DNA from: Gigaspora rosea
Taxonomy: Eukaryota > Glomeromycota > Glomeromycetes > Diversisporales > Gigasporaceae
NCBI GenBank assembly: GCA_003550325.1
Contig: QKWP01000004.1
Span: 641,094 to 705,093 of the forward strand
Length of the DNA: 64,000 nucleotides
Direction of reading: 5' to 3'
Positions 34,100 to 45,359 of the stretch are shown piece after piece (positions within the stretch are counted from its first letter, which is position 1; every line of letters begins with the position of its first letter). A program made the translations under genes and the position numbers. The notes beneath the pieces are model-generated. The model was not told the origin of the DNA. It did no database searches and saw nothing but the letters and a program-made list of their open reading frames with translations.

Positions 34100-36627
34100 C
34101 AGTAATGGCACATTGTCATTTAAAAATAAATGACACCTTGTCATATGACAAGTCATTTTTGTTATAAAAAAATCATTTATCTTTTTATAACTATACTTGT
34201 CATTTATAGTTTATATAATAATTATTCATAATCACATTGATATTTGCATTAATATAAAGAATTTTAAAAATATATATTTAAAATTTCATTACTGCATTAT
34301 AGTGACATCTATCAATAAAGAGCCATTAGGATGATTATTTAACATAACCATAAGGAGTTTTTAAAATAGTTATTGATCGCTAACTATAAAAAGCTGCTAG
34401 AATGATTATTTAACATTAATCATAAAAAACTATTAGAATGATTATTTAACACAAAAGTTGTTAGAATGCTAACCATAATGAGCTATTAGAATGATTATTT
34501 AATACTAATCATAAAGAGCTGTTAGAATGATTATTTAATGCTAATCATAATGAACTGTTAGAATGATTATTTAACATGAATCATAAAGAGCTATTAGAAT
34601 GGTTGCTTGATTTGACTATTTTGATTCTCATGTACACTCACATGACTGTCACCTTTATTCGATACTATTGACATTAGAGATCTGAATTTCCAGATTAGTT
34701 TATCCCAAATTTGTATATATCTTCTTTTCTTTATTTGAAACTTATATTTATTTTTGTATAATTCATTAAATGTTAGTCAATCCATGTAAACTTGATGATT
34801 AACGTAAATAGCACCTTTTTGTAAAATCTTCATAACACGTTAACGTGTTAGCACGTTTGCATGTTAAGGATTACAGATTATAAACATTTTTGATAGCACA
34901 TCAACATGTTAAGCTTAGTAGTAGAGTTAAACAGTATGTTAACGTATCAAATAACACATCAATGTGTCATAAATTAAATTCAAATGTATATAAACAAATG
35001 AATTTGACTTCAATAAAAAGAGAGACAAATAAAAAGGGGTTCCCTCCGATTTTACTTAAGGAAAATAAAGGATCTAGTGTAGAGCTGAAGAGACCTTTAT
35101 TCAAGTAAATCAGAAACTTATCTTCTAGTAACTATTAAAGTTAAATCGGTTAAACATATACGCTCTCCCTTTATTAGGGCACTGCCAGAAATCAGCTGAT
35201 TTAATTTTGGCCAAAATTTTGACCCCTCCTATTTTAGTCAGGTCTTCATATTAAATTTCCAGTTTTTTAGACCCCCCAGGAAATCAGCTGATTTCTGGCC
35301 CTCCCCTTAATATTTTTACTATTTTACATCTCACTTATTATGTAATGGAAATTTGAAAAAGACGTAGATTGTTCACCTATATTTAACAGAAAATTATAAC
35401 AACAATATAGAAATTGGATTTGTTATCACTTGTATACTAAAGTTAATAATAAAATCTGTCAAATATCCATTAAATTGAATATGAAAACAGATAATGGATC
35501 CAAGCTCTACTATAATAGATTATATACTGTAAAATTGATTAAAAAATGGTTAAATCTAACCTATGATTTAATGGTAAATCTAATATCTAATAGTGATTTA
35601 AAAAAAAGGTCGATTCAAATATAGATATAAACCAAAAAAGACAATTAAGTATAATTGAAAAAAATGAAGCATGTGACACTAAGGGACCTACTTAAATTAT
35701 TATATCATTAATAAATATGAACTACACTTATTATTATTAATCTATTACGTCAAGAATCGCCCGAATCATTTTTCAATAAGTGAAAATTGAAAAATCACAA
35801 CTGTAAAGTACTGACTCTATGATTGGTACTCGGAGCAATTCATATTATATACAAAGAATAATACCTTTATGCTTTGGAGGATAACCTGTTGGTATAAAAC
35901 ATACTGAAAACTGGCAAATTTGAAATAACAAAAATGCACACCATATATATTTCAAACTGAGAAGTATTATTAGTTACCAATCCATAGTTGTGATTTCTGT
36001 TATATCGTTTAGTTGATTAATATAATAAAATTATATAGTTAATAACTAGTTGATAACTAGTTAATAACTAACAATTAATTGTAATTGAACCAGTTGATAA
36101 TAAATCGATTAGTGTTTAACTTTTTTTAAATTGATTAGTTGAAAAGTTGCCAGCTAGTAGGTTTTTCAACTAACGATTTGGAACACTAAGTCACCCTAAC
36201 CAGGAATGGTTGTTAAACTATAAAAAATAAAAAATAACATCTAGGAGCATGGTTTGAGTAATGGTCAAGATTAAGCTTAATTCAATCATAATTTGAAATT
36301 ACACTTTTGGAAGTTATTTTGCATTTATACAGAAAGTCCAATTTAGAAATATTAAATAACTCCGATATAGATAGTATCGAATTCAGCTGATTTAATGAAT
36401 TTTATGATTGTCAATAATTATTTTTTGGTAATTTTTTTGATAATAGTAATACTGTTATTTATTTGTTATTTTAATGTTATTTATAAAAATATTTTGTATA
36501 ACTTGTCATTTTGCTATGGTTTTGTATAAAATTTTTTTATATTAAATGACATTGTTATTTTAAAATAACATATCATTTATAGTCATTTTCATAAAAATTT
36601 TTATGACCTTGTCATTTGCCATCACTG
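34100..36627. mobile_element. hAT-N1 copy A: 2528-bp non-autonomous hAT element
   Basis: Ends CAGTAATGGCACA and, inverted, CAGTGATGGCAAA (YARNG), with the duplication AATTGGAT at 34092-34099 and 36628-36635. It interrupts exon three of the 87-bp exon array. No transposase remains; short ORFs at 34890-35108 and 35430-35624 have no recognisable domain. Inside are a tandem series of GAATGATTATTTAAC...AATCATAA...GAGCT units of about 35-40 bp (34320-34610) and a nested MITE (35177-35306). The copy at 48311-50838 is its inverted relative. Confidence 0.9.
35177..35306. mobile_element. TTA-flanked MITE nested in hAT-N1 copy A, 130 bp
   Basis: Bounded by TTA (35174-35176 and 35307-35309), with inverted CCAGAAATCAGCTGATTT near both ends. 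Copy B of hAT-N1 lacks it at the corresponding place, so it inserted after the copies separated. Confidence 0.82.
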
Positions 36628-37180
36628 AATTGGATTAACATAATAGATGAACTAGCGTTTGGACAAACAGTTAGAAGTTGGGATAAATTTAATAATAATG
36701 AATTACAGTAAGTCTCTTTGAGTTATTTTTAGATCAGAGTTGTTTTAAATATATTATAATTCAGTTTCAATAATAGTAATGAGGGTTTGACTAGTATAAT
36801 GGATGAATTAGCAGTTGGGCAAACAGATATCAGTTGGAATGAAATCGACCTTATTGAATTATAGTAAGTTAAGCCTTTTTTTTTATCTTTGATTCAAAGT
36901 CATTTCAAATATATTCTAACAGAACTTTAATAATAGTAATGAGGATTCGACTAATGTAACAGATGAACTAGCAATTAGACAAATAGTTGGTAGTCAGAAT
37001 GAATCTGATCATATTGAATCACAGTAAGTCAAGCCTTTTTGAATTACTTTTGGTTCAAAGCCATTTCAAATCTTTTTTCATTGAATTTCAATCATAGTGA
37101 TAAAAATTTAGCTAACATAATGGATGGACCAGTAGTTTAACAAATATTTGGAAGTTGGAATAAACTTGACTATTTCATAT

Positions 37181-39665
37181 CTTTTTATCCAAAATTACAA
37201 AATTTTGTGAACATTATACATGAATCAGAATATAGTGATAGAATTTGTTGAAGCCGCCGATATGCTTGTGAGCATCAGGATCATAATGGTACAAACAAAA
37301 CTAGTATAGCTAAAAATCAATGACAAACATGAAGTAAATAAATTGGATATTACTACAAGTTCATGCTAGTTGTTCGAAAACAACAGGCATATTAAAAATT
37401 AATTCTGTCTGTTTGAACCATAATGATCACCAAATAAGGAATGAAACTAATAAGTTTGCTTTAAAATATCAAACATTTTCTGAAACATATCAAAATTTGG
37501 ACTAAAATTGGAAATATCAATATAAGAACACAAATTAAATGCTAGTAAAGCAATATTCAGATGTTTTCTTTTTGTTTCAAGACCTTTTAAATTTATCCAG
37601 AGTTTCAAGCAACAAAATTGTGTTAAATATGAGGCAGCCACCTTACTTAATGACCTTTTAGAATGTAAATTCAAAGATAGTAGTTGGATTGTAAGTTGGA
37701 AAATTGATCCTGCCAATAATTCTTTTACCTTATTATTTTGGATATCGCCTGAACAATATGATTTATATATATGATACCAAGATGTTGTTCAACATAACAA
37801 CACTTATTCTACCAACTGATTTAAAATAGCATTAGGCTTTTTTTTAATAGTGGACAATAACAATAGGTCTTGTTTAATAGGACAAGCCCTTATGAATAAC
37901 AAAATAGTTGAAAGCTACAAATGAGTTTTTCAAACTTTAATAGCAAATACTAATATCACGTCTTTAACTTTAATAAAAACAATGATCTTGCTATTAATAC
38001 TCCTAATATATACTATTTCCATTGTATATACCATGTAGAGCAGAATTTAATAAGAAATTTAAAAGGAAAATTAGGTATACATTATGATGAATTTTCTAAA
38101 GACAGGTACCAAATGTGTAATTTACTTTTATATTAACAATTCAATTTTTTATGGCATAAACTTTTATCAAAATTTCCTAATGCTGCACCATATTTTAATT
38201 ATGCTCTCTATAATGAAAAAATATTGGGTTTTTTGTTATGTTTTTAAAGTTTTTACTACTGGCATGCAGTTGACTTAGCAAGTTGAAGGCCAAAATGCTA
38301 TTATCAAGACCTCAGTAAATAGTGGTATATCTTTGATTAATTTTGAAAAAGCACATTAATGAGCAAATTAATTGTGTATTTACTTTAGTCCAATATAAAA
38401 ATTGCTTATTCAGTTATGGGATCTACACTTGTTTATACTAGTTGTGAATTTTCACCTGATATTGATAAATGGATTAGTTCCTATCTAACACCAGCTTCAT
38501 TATCTATGCAGCAGCAGGAAATTGCTCAAGCCATATGGTATATATCATAACATGTTAATCATTTTTAGAAGTTGTGATTACAATTTGACCAGTTTAACTT
38601 ACTGAACAAACTGAACAAACTAAACAATCAGACTCAAATGAAGGTTTTAATAGCTTTGTTGATGATTTTATAGATGCACTGCTACTTTGATTAAAGAGTT
38701 AATACTATTTGCAAAAGTAGATTCAATCTGTGAAGTTTGGAAAGTTACTCGACATAGATGCAATACAAAAAATTATATCTTATTGTTTAAAGATAATTTG
38801 TAAATACTTATATATATGTTTTAATCTAATTCAATATGGTTTAGTTTGTAGACATTTTTTCAAAGTTATGACTATGTCCAACTATGCTACTTTCTATATT
38901 ATACTAATCTCAAGGAGATGTTATACAGACAAAAAACATATTGAACTTGAATCGGAAACAAAAAAATACTCTTTTATTATTGGATTGAGTAGCACAGAAA
39001 CTTTGATTATATTAAACAAACTTTTCCTGACTTGTTTTTTCAACTACCGAATATTTCTTTTAGTGATATTCATGCTAAAGTTAATCATTGTAAAGCCTAT
39101 ATAACAGTTAATAGATTATCAAAGAAGGCTATTCAGATTGGATTAGATACTAATAAGTGGAGTGACAAAAATCAGGTGATTTTTTAGGAGGGGGAGAAAG
39201 TAAAAAAAGTTGAAATTATATATAAGAACCTGACTATATATATTAAAGAAAAGGAAAAGGGTGTAGGCCTCTGATAAAAAATAATCAGGTGATTAATGAC
39301 ATGGCCCTAATCATGCAATACAAAAATTTGAAAACTTTATAAATGGTTTTATAAATAAGTATGCACCAAAAAGCAAAGAAAAAGTGATTCAAAAAAGAAA
39401 TATAAGACAACATGAATATGAAGATAAAGCATAGGTTCTAGTTCTAGTAACAAAGAAAATGCTATTATAGTTAAAAATCCATTAGTAAATTCAAAAAGGG
39501 TGCTTTATAAAAAAAGTGGTTTAAAGGGTCTAATAAACCAGAAAAAAGCATGTGTCTGGTACTAAATAACGGTCGGAAATACAAAAAGCCAAAAAACAAA
39601 CACAATGTCAACAATACCAGAATACTGAACATAACAGAGCTGGTTGTAAAGCATGGCATAAATAA
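37181..39665 (+). pseudogene. Decayed FAR1/MULE-type transposase with a SWIM finger
   Basis: Across shifting frames the text can be followed as: a FAR1-like DNA-binding region (CEHQDHNGTNKTS near 37260, CLNHNDHQIRNET near 37415); the MULE catalytic region (VDNNNRSCLIGQALMN near 37850, a CIYHVEQNLIRNLKGKLG string near 38020, FPNAAPYFNYALYNEK near 38175, VEGQNAI near 38285); a SWIM-type finger (CTCLNLIQYGLVCRHFF near 38810); and a degenerate C-terminal knuckle near 39630 (CQQYQNTEHNRAGCKAW). Many stops and frameshifts show it is dead. The element's inverted ends were not identified. An insertion cuts the end of the gene near 39172. Confidence 0.72.
39172..39300. mobile_element. MITE-like insertion in the MULE gene
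   Basis: Bounded on both sides by AATCAGGTGATT. It separates two parts of the MULE reading text. Its right half (AATCAGGTGATTAATGACATGGC) recurs inverted at about 29194-29230. No clean duplication was found. Confidence 0.55.
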
Positions 39666-40094
39666 CAAGGTATTTTATATTCATATTGAAAATAGTTGAC
39701 AATTAGATTGTTGTCCAGAGCCGAAATTGATTTTTGAAAAAGGCCTATTTCGTCTTCATTAGAAAAAATTAAACTTTTTTATAAGGAAGATCAAATAAAA
39801 TTTATATAGGTATGTTCCTTATAATTTCGTCTATTCAAAAAAAGTACCAAATAATTTCGTCTTTCAAATAAAATAGGTCAAAAACAATTTCGTCTTCAAA
39901 TTTTAATTTCGAGTTTTAGAACCCGAAATGCTTTCGTTCTCATGTATAGTCTGGAGCAAAGCAAAGGACCTTTAGTTTCTATGTATTGTAATACAAAAGT
40001 TACTTTCTTGATGCATCACATATTAAAATATCAAAAAGCAACTTTGCACTTTCTGTCTGTTCACTCACATAATTTTTAAATTCTTTTTAATTGG
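39666..40094. other. Intergenic
   Basis: No gene. Repeated TTTCGTCTTC strings occur at 39745-39920. The text AAAGTTACTTTCTTGATGC at about 39998 also occurs, inverted, near 13825. Confidence 0.4.
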
Positions 40095-40735
40095 CCAATT
40101 TATGAAATTGATAATAACTTTTGATCCACTAGTCCATTTTGGATAAATTAACTACCAAAATGTTTGTCTTGATGAGATGATTCTAACAAGTCAAAAATCA
40201 TTAAAATCCAATTACAGGATCTCAAGATCATTTATTTCTAAGTAAATTTCTTTACTATTAAATAACTTTTGATTTACAGGGTTGTTTTGGATGATTTATT
40301 CACCAAAATGTTCATCTTAGTGAGATGATTCTAACAAGCCCAAAATTGTCAAATTCCAATTACAGGATCCAAAGATCAATAAAGATTTATCAATCATTTA
40401 ATCAAATTGATTTTTATATATAAAATCAATTTGATTAAATGATTGATAAATTTTTATTGATCTTTGGATCCTGTAATTGAAATTTAATGATTTTGGGCTT
40501 GTTAAAATTGTCTTACTGAGACAAACATTTTGGTGGTTAAATCATCCAAAACAGCCTAGTGGATCAAAAGTTATTCAATAGTAAAGAAATTTACTTAGCA
40601 ATGAACGATCTTGGGATCATGTAATTGGATTTTGACGATTTTGGGCTTGTTAGAATCATCTCATCAAGATAAACATTTTAATAGTTAAATCATCCAAAAC
40701 AGACTGGTGGATTAAAAGTTATTATTAATTCCATA
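40095..40735. repeat. Palindromic-module array, four units
   Basis: Two reverse units (about 40100-40235 and 40260-40380) face two forward units (about 40450-40575 and 40600-40725). An ATC-rich hairpin (ATCAATTTGATTAAATGATTG) forms the junction, making a large foldback. Same module as at 13.4 and 30.4 kb. Confidence 0.8.
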
Positions 40736-41480
40736 AATTAGAACATATATAAAATTTATAGTACAAGAAATAAAATTGAGTTTTAGATAACAATGCTATG
40801 CTTTTATTTAGTAAATAGCAAACTTTTTTAATTATTATATTTATATAAATATTTAGCTCTGAACAAATAATGCTATGCATTTACCTAGTTTAATAGTAGG
40901 TCTGGTGAACTTCTAATGTTAAATATTAGATATTATTCGTTGCTTATTACGCATATATTAATATAATAAATAGTATATTGAGTTGTATCTGTTCTGATTA
41001 GTTGCAATTTAATATATTTATTTCTTGTTTCGCTATATATTATATTGTATACTTAATTGAATATACAAACCATAAAATTAATATTGAAAGAATAGTTTTA
41101 TAATATTATAACAGTATATAGTTATTTAAGTATTTAAAGCAATTCATTGGTACTCAAAATAGTTTAGAGACTTTCTTTGAAAGAGTAGAGTCAATTTTTA
41201 TTTATATGTTCTGTATTAAATAGTGTAGAGAAAGTAAATATAAGTAAAATTATATTATGTATATATATACGTATGTACAGCAAATTTTTTTAGCATTATA
41301 TAGCTAATAGTATTGTATAGTACATACATATACACACATATGTGTACATACATTGCCACTGAAAATTCTATTCACATGTAACCAACAACAAATTTGATAA
41401 GTTTTTTTATATTAGTTTAGATAGTTATATAGTAAAATTGCTTTTTATTAATGTGTGCAAGGTTCAATTTTATCTGTTTA
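40736..41480. other. A/T-rich intergenic stretch
   Basis: No gene or defined repeat seen; short TATATACGTATGTAC and ACATATGTGTACAT strings near 41265 and 41330 are simple palindromes. Confidence 0.4.
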
Positions 41481-42010
41481 GGGGGTATCCATAAATAACG
41501 TTATGTACCCCTCATAGTAGCTCTGGACCTCCCCCTCTACTATATAAAAAAATTTTTCAAAATCCGTATGTTTATATATAAAATTTTACAAAAAACTTGA
41601 ATATATTATGATCCAGTGGTCCAATCTGGATGATTTTGGTACCATTTGATTCGTCTCTATAAGACGAATCCAATGGTACCAAACTCATTTCATTTGGATC
41701 ACTGTATTATGTTTATTAACGAAATACTATTGATTTTATAGTAATTTTATAAGAAAACATAATAACCAATAGTATTTCGTTAATAAAACGTGGCCCAGTA
41801 GTACAAATCAAATGAAATTGGTACCATTTGAATCCTCTCCTCGAGACGATTCGAATGGTACCAAAATCATCCAATTTGGACCACTGGATCAAGTTTTAAA
41901 CAAATTTTAATAAAAAAATTACATTATGTTGGGGGGACCCCCTACATAGTGGAAAATCATTATATTTTGGGGGACCCCCCTCAGACATAACGTTATTTAT
42001 GGATGCTCCC
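41481..42010. mobile_element. TTA-flanked MITE, family B copy 1, 530 bp
   Basis: Ends GGGGGTATCCATAAATAACG and, inverted, GGGAGCATCCATAAATAACG, with TTA at 41478-41480 and 42011-42013. It contains two palindromic modules (about 41610-41710 and 41780-41895). Copy 2 is at 53528-54063. TTA duplication and G-rich ends suggest PIF/Harbinger. Confidence 0.9.
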
Positions 42011-42234
42011 TTAATTTCTTGTTTGTATAACATTATACCTGTTCTTATTAAAATCTTATGAATCATATATAGGTAGGATTGTATTGTTGCTACAAATATA
42101 GATTACGTAATGCAGGTATATGTACCTTTGGGTACATGTATATAATTCCAAAAATTTAAAAAAAAAGTAAAAAAATTAAAATACATGCGATCGACTTTGA
42201 TTGGTTGATCATAGGGTCACCATGGCAATAGGTA

Positions 42235-42990
42235 TTTTGATTTTTTTCTAACTTTGAGCGAAGATATCATACCAACCATTTGACTAAATTCAATGAACTT
42301 TTTTTATTTGAATTCTATAAAATTATAGAATTCAAATAAAAAAAAAGTTTTTCGAATTTGATCAGATGGTTGTCAAGATATCTTTGCTCAAAGTCAAAGA
42401 AAAATCAAAATGCCTATTAAAGAAAAAGCTGTACCAAAGTTTTTTTAAAATTTTGAGCAAAGATATCTTGACAATAGTTTAACCAAATTCAATGAAATTT
42501 TTTTTATTTAAATTTTATGAATTTATAGAATTTAAATAAAAAAAATTCATTGAATTTGATCAGATAGTTGTCAAGATATTTTTGCTCAAAGTTTTAAAAA
42601 ACTTTGGCACAGCTTTTATTTTGATAACATTTTGATTTTTCTCTAACTTTGAGCAAAGATATCCTGACAATCATTTGACCAAATTCAGTAAAGTTTTTTT
42701 TATTTGAATTCTATGAATTTATAGAATTCAAATAAAAAAAAGCTTATTAAATTTGGTCAGATGGTTGTTAAGATATCTTTACTCAGAGTTTTAAAAAACT
42801 TTAGTGCAGCTTTATTTTGATAGATATTTTGATTTTTTCTAACTTTGAGCAAAGGTATTCTGACAACCATTTGACTAAATTTAATAAACTTTTTTTATTT
42901 GAATTCTATAAATTTATAGAATGCAAATAAAAAATATTCATTGAATTTAGTCAAATGGTTGGCAAGATATTTTTGCTTAAAGATTTACAA
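42235..42990. repeat. Tandem array of hairpins, unit about 185 bp
   Basis: Four successive units each form a hairpin: AACTTTGAGC-AAAGATATC...TTTATTTGAATTCTATAAATTTATAGAATTCAAATAAA...GATATCTTTGCTCAAAGT. No coding potential and no clear outer boundary. Confidence 0.8.
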
Positions 42991-43079
42991 TTTTTAATTT
43001 TTGATAGGGGTATAAATATCAAAAATGGATGGTACAAATATCAATTCTCTATATAAAGTCTAATTTTTACTAAGAGGTT

Positions 43080-43375
43080 CCTGGAATCTAGTACAGAGGT
43101 TATACTTTATTTTTTTAGCAAAACCTCTAAAATTTAAGAAGCAAAAAAATAGTTTTTGGCAATTATCTTAGTATTTAGTAAACCAATTTGAATAAACTTT
43201 TTTTTAAAATGAAGTTCTTAGTGAGATGCATCTAATAAAAAAAAAAGTTTATTTAATTCTAATCACTAGATCAAAAGTTATTTAAATAAATATAGGTTTG
43301 TTATTTTTAGCAAATTAGGGTAAAATTAGCCAAAATCCAGTTATAATTTATCTAAAAGATGTTTGGGGTCCTTTA
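43080..43375. mobile_element. MITE family A, copy 1
   Basis: Related to 51765-52045 and 54824-55105. All three share AGTACAGAG-like starts, CTCTAAAATTTAAGAAGCA, TTTTTGGCAATTATCT, a central module with ACTGGATCAGAAGTTATTT, and an ATGTTTGGGGTCC-like end. The ends of this copy are worn. Confidence 0.7.
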
Positions 43376-43913
43376 TTAAGTAAATTTCAAAAGTATTATT
43401 AAATAAATTTGTTCAAAATGACTAATGTATCGGAGGGCTATACCAGTAATACAAGTAGAATTGGCAGAAAAAACTAAAACCAGAGGGTTTAAATAGGCAA
43501 TCCTCTAGTTGAGTTGCTGATATTAGCTAGTATAGAACCTTTGAGTAGACTATTTCAATTAGACAACCAAAAGTTGTATGTGTGGCTAGTTGTATCCTCA
43601 ACTATGTAACAAGTGTTAGGTGCTCATAGAGGTTCTTTTGATCTACATGCTTGAATAAAAATTTATTATCTATAGTGAGACTTTAAAATAAAAAAAAAAT
43701 AAATAAATAAATTTGTTTAAAATATCAAAATACACTTACAATAAAAATTTGGTAGTATTTGGTCAACTTTTTATTAGTAATATTTTCAAATTTTCAAAAA
43801 ATTAAACAATCTGAAAATACCATATATTTCTGCAAATAAGCTACAGTTATAGAAAGGTTTTAGTTAATTTTGGTAGAAATTAGTTAAAAAATTAGAACTT
43901 AATAAGGAAATTT

Positions 43914-45092
43914 TGTAATAACTGTATTAGTAATATTGATATGCGAAATTAATATGCGATGACACTCAATGACACTTAGCGATGCTTAACAATGCTTAGC
44001 AACACTTAACAATGCTTAGTGATGCTTAGTGACGCTTAACGATGCTTAATGATACTTAGTGACACTTAGCTTAATAGATATATAAACCCATCTTATTTCC
44101 CTTAGTTTTAAACAGATTCAGACATTGTATTTTATCTTTACCTTTATATTAATTACTTTCCTCTATATTTATTAATAAACTCTTGGGATTTCTAAGGAAC
44201 AGACACCTTGGAATAGCCCTTTTGTTAATAAATTAATAAACTGTCTATTATCTCTTGTTGTTTTATCCCTTAAACCGCCCAGTTTTAGCAGGCAAATTTG
44301 GCTATTTAAATTTTATAAATTCATATCTGATCTATTTTTTTAAAAAATCAAAATATTTTATAATTTTTTTTAAATAAAAACTATGATTATATACTATTTA
44401 AAACTTCTTTTTATTTGCTTAATATTTATAAAAAATTTGAAGTTGCTTATAAAAGAAAATTTTATAATTTTTTAAAAAATTTTTAATTTTAAAAATTTTT
44501 TCTGTTTTTTTAGTTTTACTTAATAAAAATATAAGATAGACCCCCTATTACCTTAATCCAAAGTTGTAGACTATTTAAAATTATACTACTTTTATAGTAA
44601 TTTTATTATTAAAACTTTTACAACTTATTAAGCAAAATTTGAACTTTACTTAATAGTAACTACAAAATTCTCTTCGGGAACATATAAAATTTTAAGAACC
44701 TTTTTAAAATTTTAATAGTAAAACTAAAAAAATAAGTTTTATTAAAAATATAATATCTTTATCAAAATTAAAGATAGAATGATAAAATTTAAATATATTA
44801 TATATAAAAGGAATATCTTTAATTTTATTCAATAAATAGGGGGGTCAAGCTTAAATAAATTTTAAGAAAACTCAAAAAAACTTTTTTAAAAATAATTTTA
44901 GCAGGCAAATTTGCCTGCTAGACGGTTTAAGGGATACCAAACTGCCATAGAGAAGTGTGTAGTTAGTGTGTAGTTTCTTACAGACATAAAGAAAACTATA
45001 CTTTCCTCTTGCACACCGCTTCACATCCAATAGAAAGAAGCCATATGATTGTTACTTTATCAGAATTAAAGAAGGCTTCTGGTACTGTAACA
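43914..45092 (+). repeat. Solo LTR, interrupted by a MITE
   Basis: Similar to the LTR at 10568-11312: shared GGGATTTCTAAGGAACAGA (near 44190), TTTCTTACAGACATAAAG (near 44976), TAAAGAAGGCTTC and the end TACTGTAACA at 45092. No primer-binding site or gag follows, so it appears to be a solo LTR. A 10-bp-unit minisatellite (GATGCTTAGC variants) lies at 43955-44065. The start at 43914 is inferred from TGT. A TA-flanked MITE lies at 44266-44934. Confidence 0.72.
44266..44934. mobile_element. TA-flanked MITE (mariner-like), copy 2, 669 bp
   Basis: Ends TCCCTTAAACCG and, inverted, TCCCTTAAACCG, flanked by TA at 44264-44265 and 44935-44936. The palindrome AGCAGGCAAATTTGCCTGCT stands inside the right end, and a one-sided remnant stands inside the left. 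It is the inverted relative of 8454-9097. Confidence 0.85.
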
Positions 45093-45359
45093 CTACCTTT
45101 TTTGACCAAAAATTATATGAAAAAACATAGAGTAGCAATTGTTAAATTTTTTAAAAAATTGAAAAATATACCAATAAAAATTGTTCAAATGATATCAAAT
45201 TTTTTACTATAAGTGTATTTTGATGTCCTGAACAAGTTTATTTTTTTTATTTTTTATTTTTTTTTATTGTTAAGGTGAGATCATGCCTCTAAACTTTATT
45301 GGATGTATATTAATCGTTACAATATATTGCTTACAATTATTATACTATCTACTAAGTGT

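Larger units (their letters stand above)
33634..37180 (+). pseudogene. Tandem array of symmetric 87-bp exons (N-terminus of a FAR1/MULE gene)
   Basis: Six exon-like units follow one another: 33634-33681 (48 bp), 33760-34023, 34085-36707, 36777-36863, 36937-37023 and one from 37098. Each starts after TAG and ends CA or TA before GTAAGT. Introns are 61-78 bp. Once the inserted elements and one duplication copy are discounted, three units are exactly 87 bp, one is 86 bp (a 1-base loss), and the last has a stop. All have the same phase, so any number of exons can be joined without changing frame. The peptide unit is acidic and resembles NEDSTNVMDELAVGQ. Since FAR1/MULE text follows directly, I take it as that gene's N-terminal part. 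Confidence 0.7.

Noticed and set aside
37447..37716. Minus-strand 89-codon ORF
   Set aside because: The plus strand carries FAR1/MULE text here; the minus ORF is its shadow.
43955..44065. Possible CRISPR-like array
   Set aside because: Units are 10 bp without spacers, inside an LTR of a eukaryotic genome.
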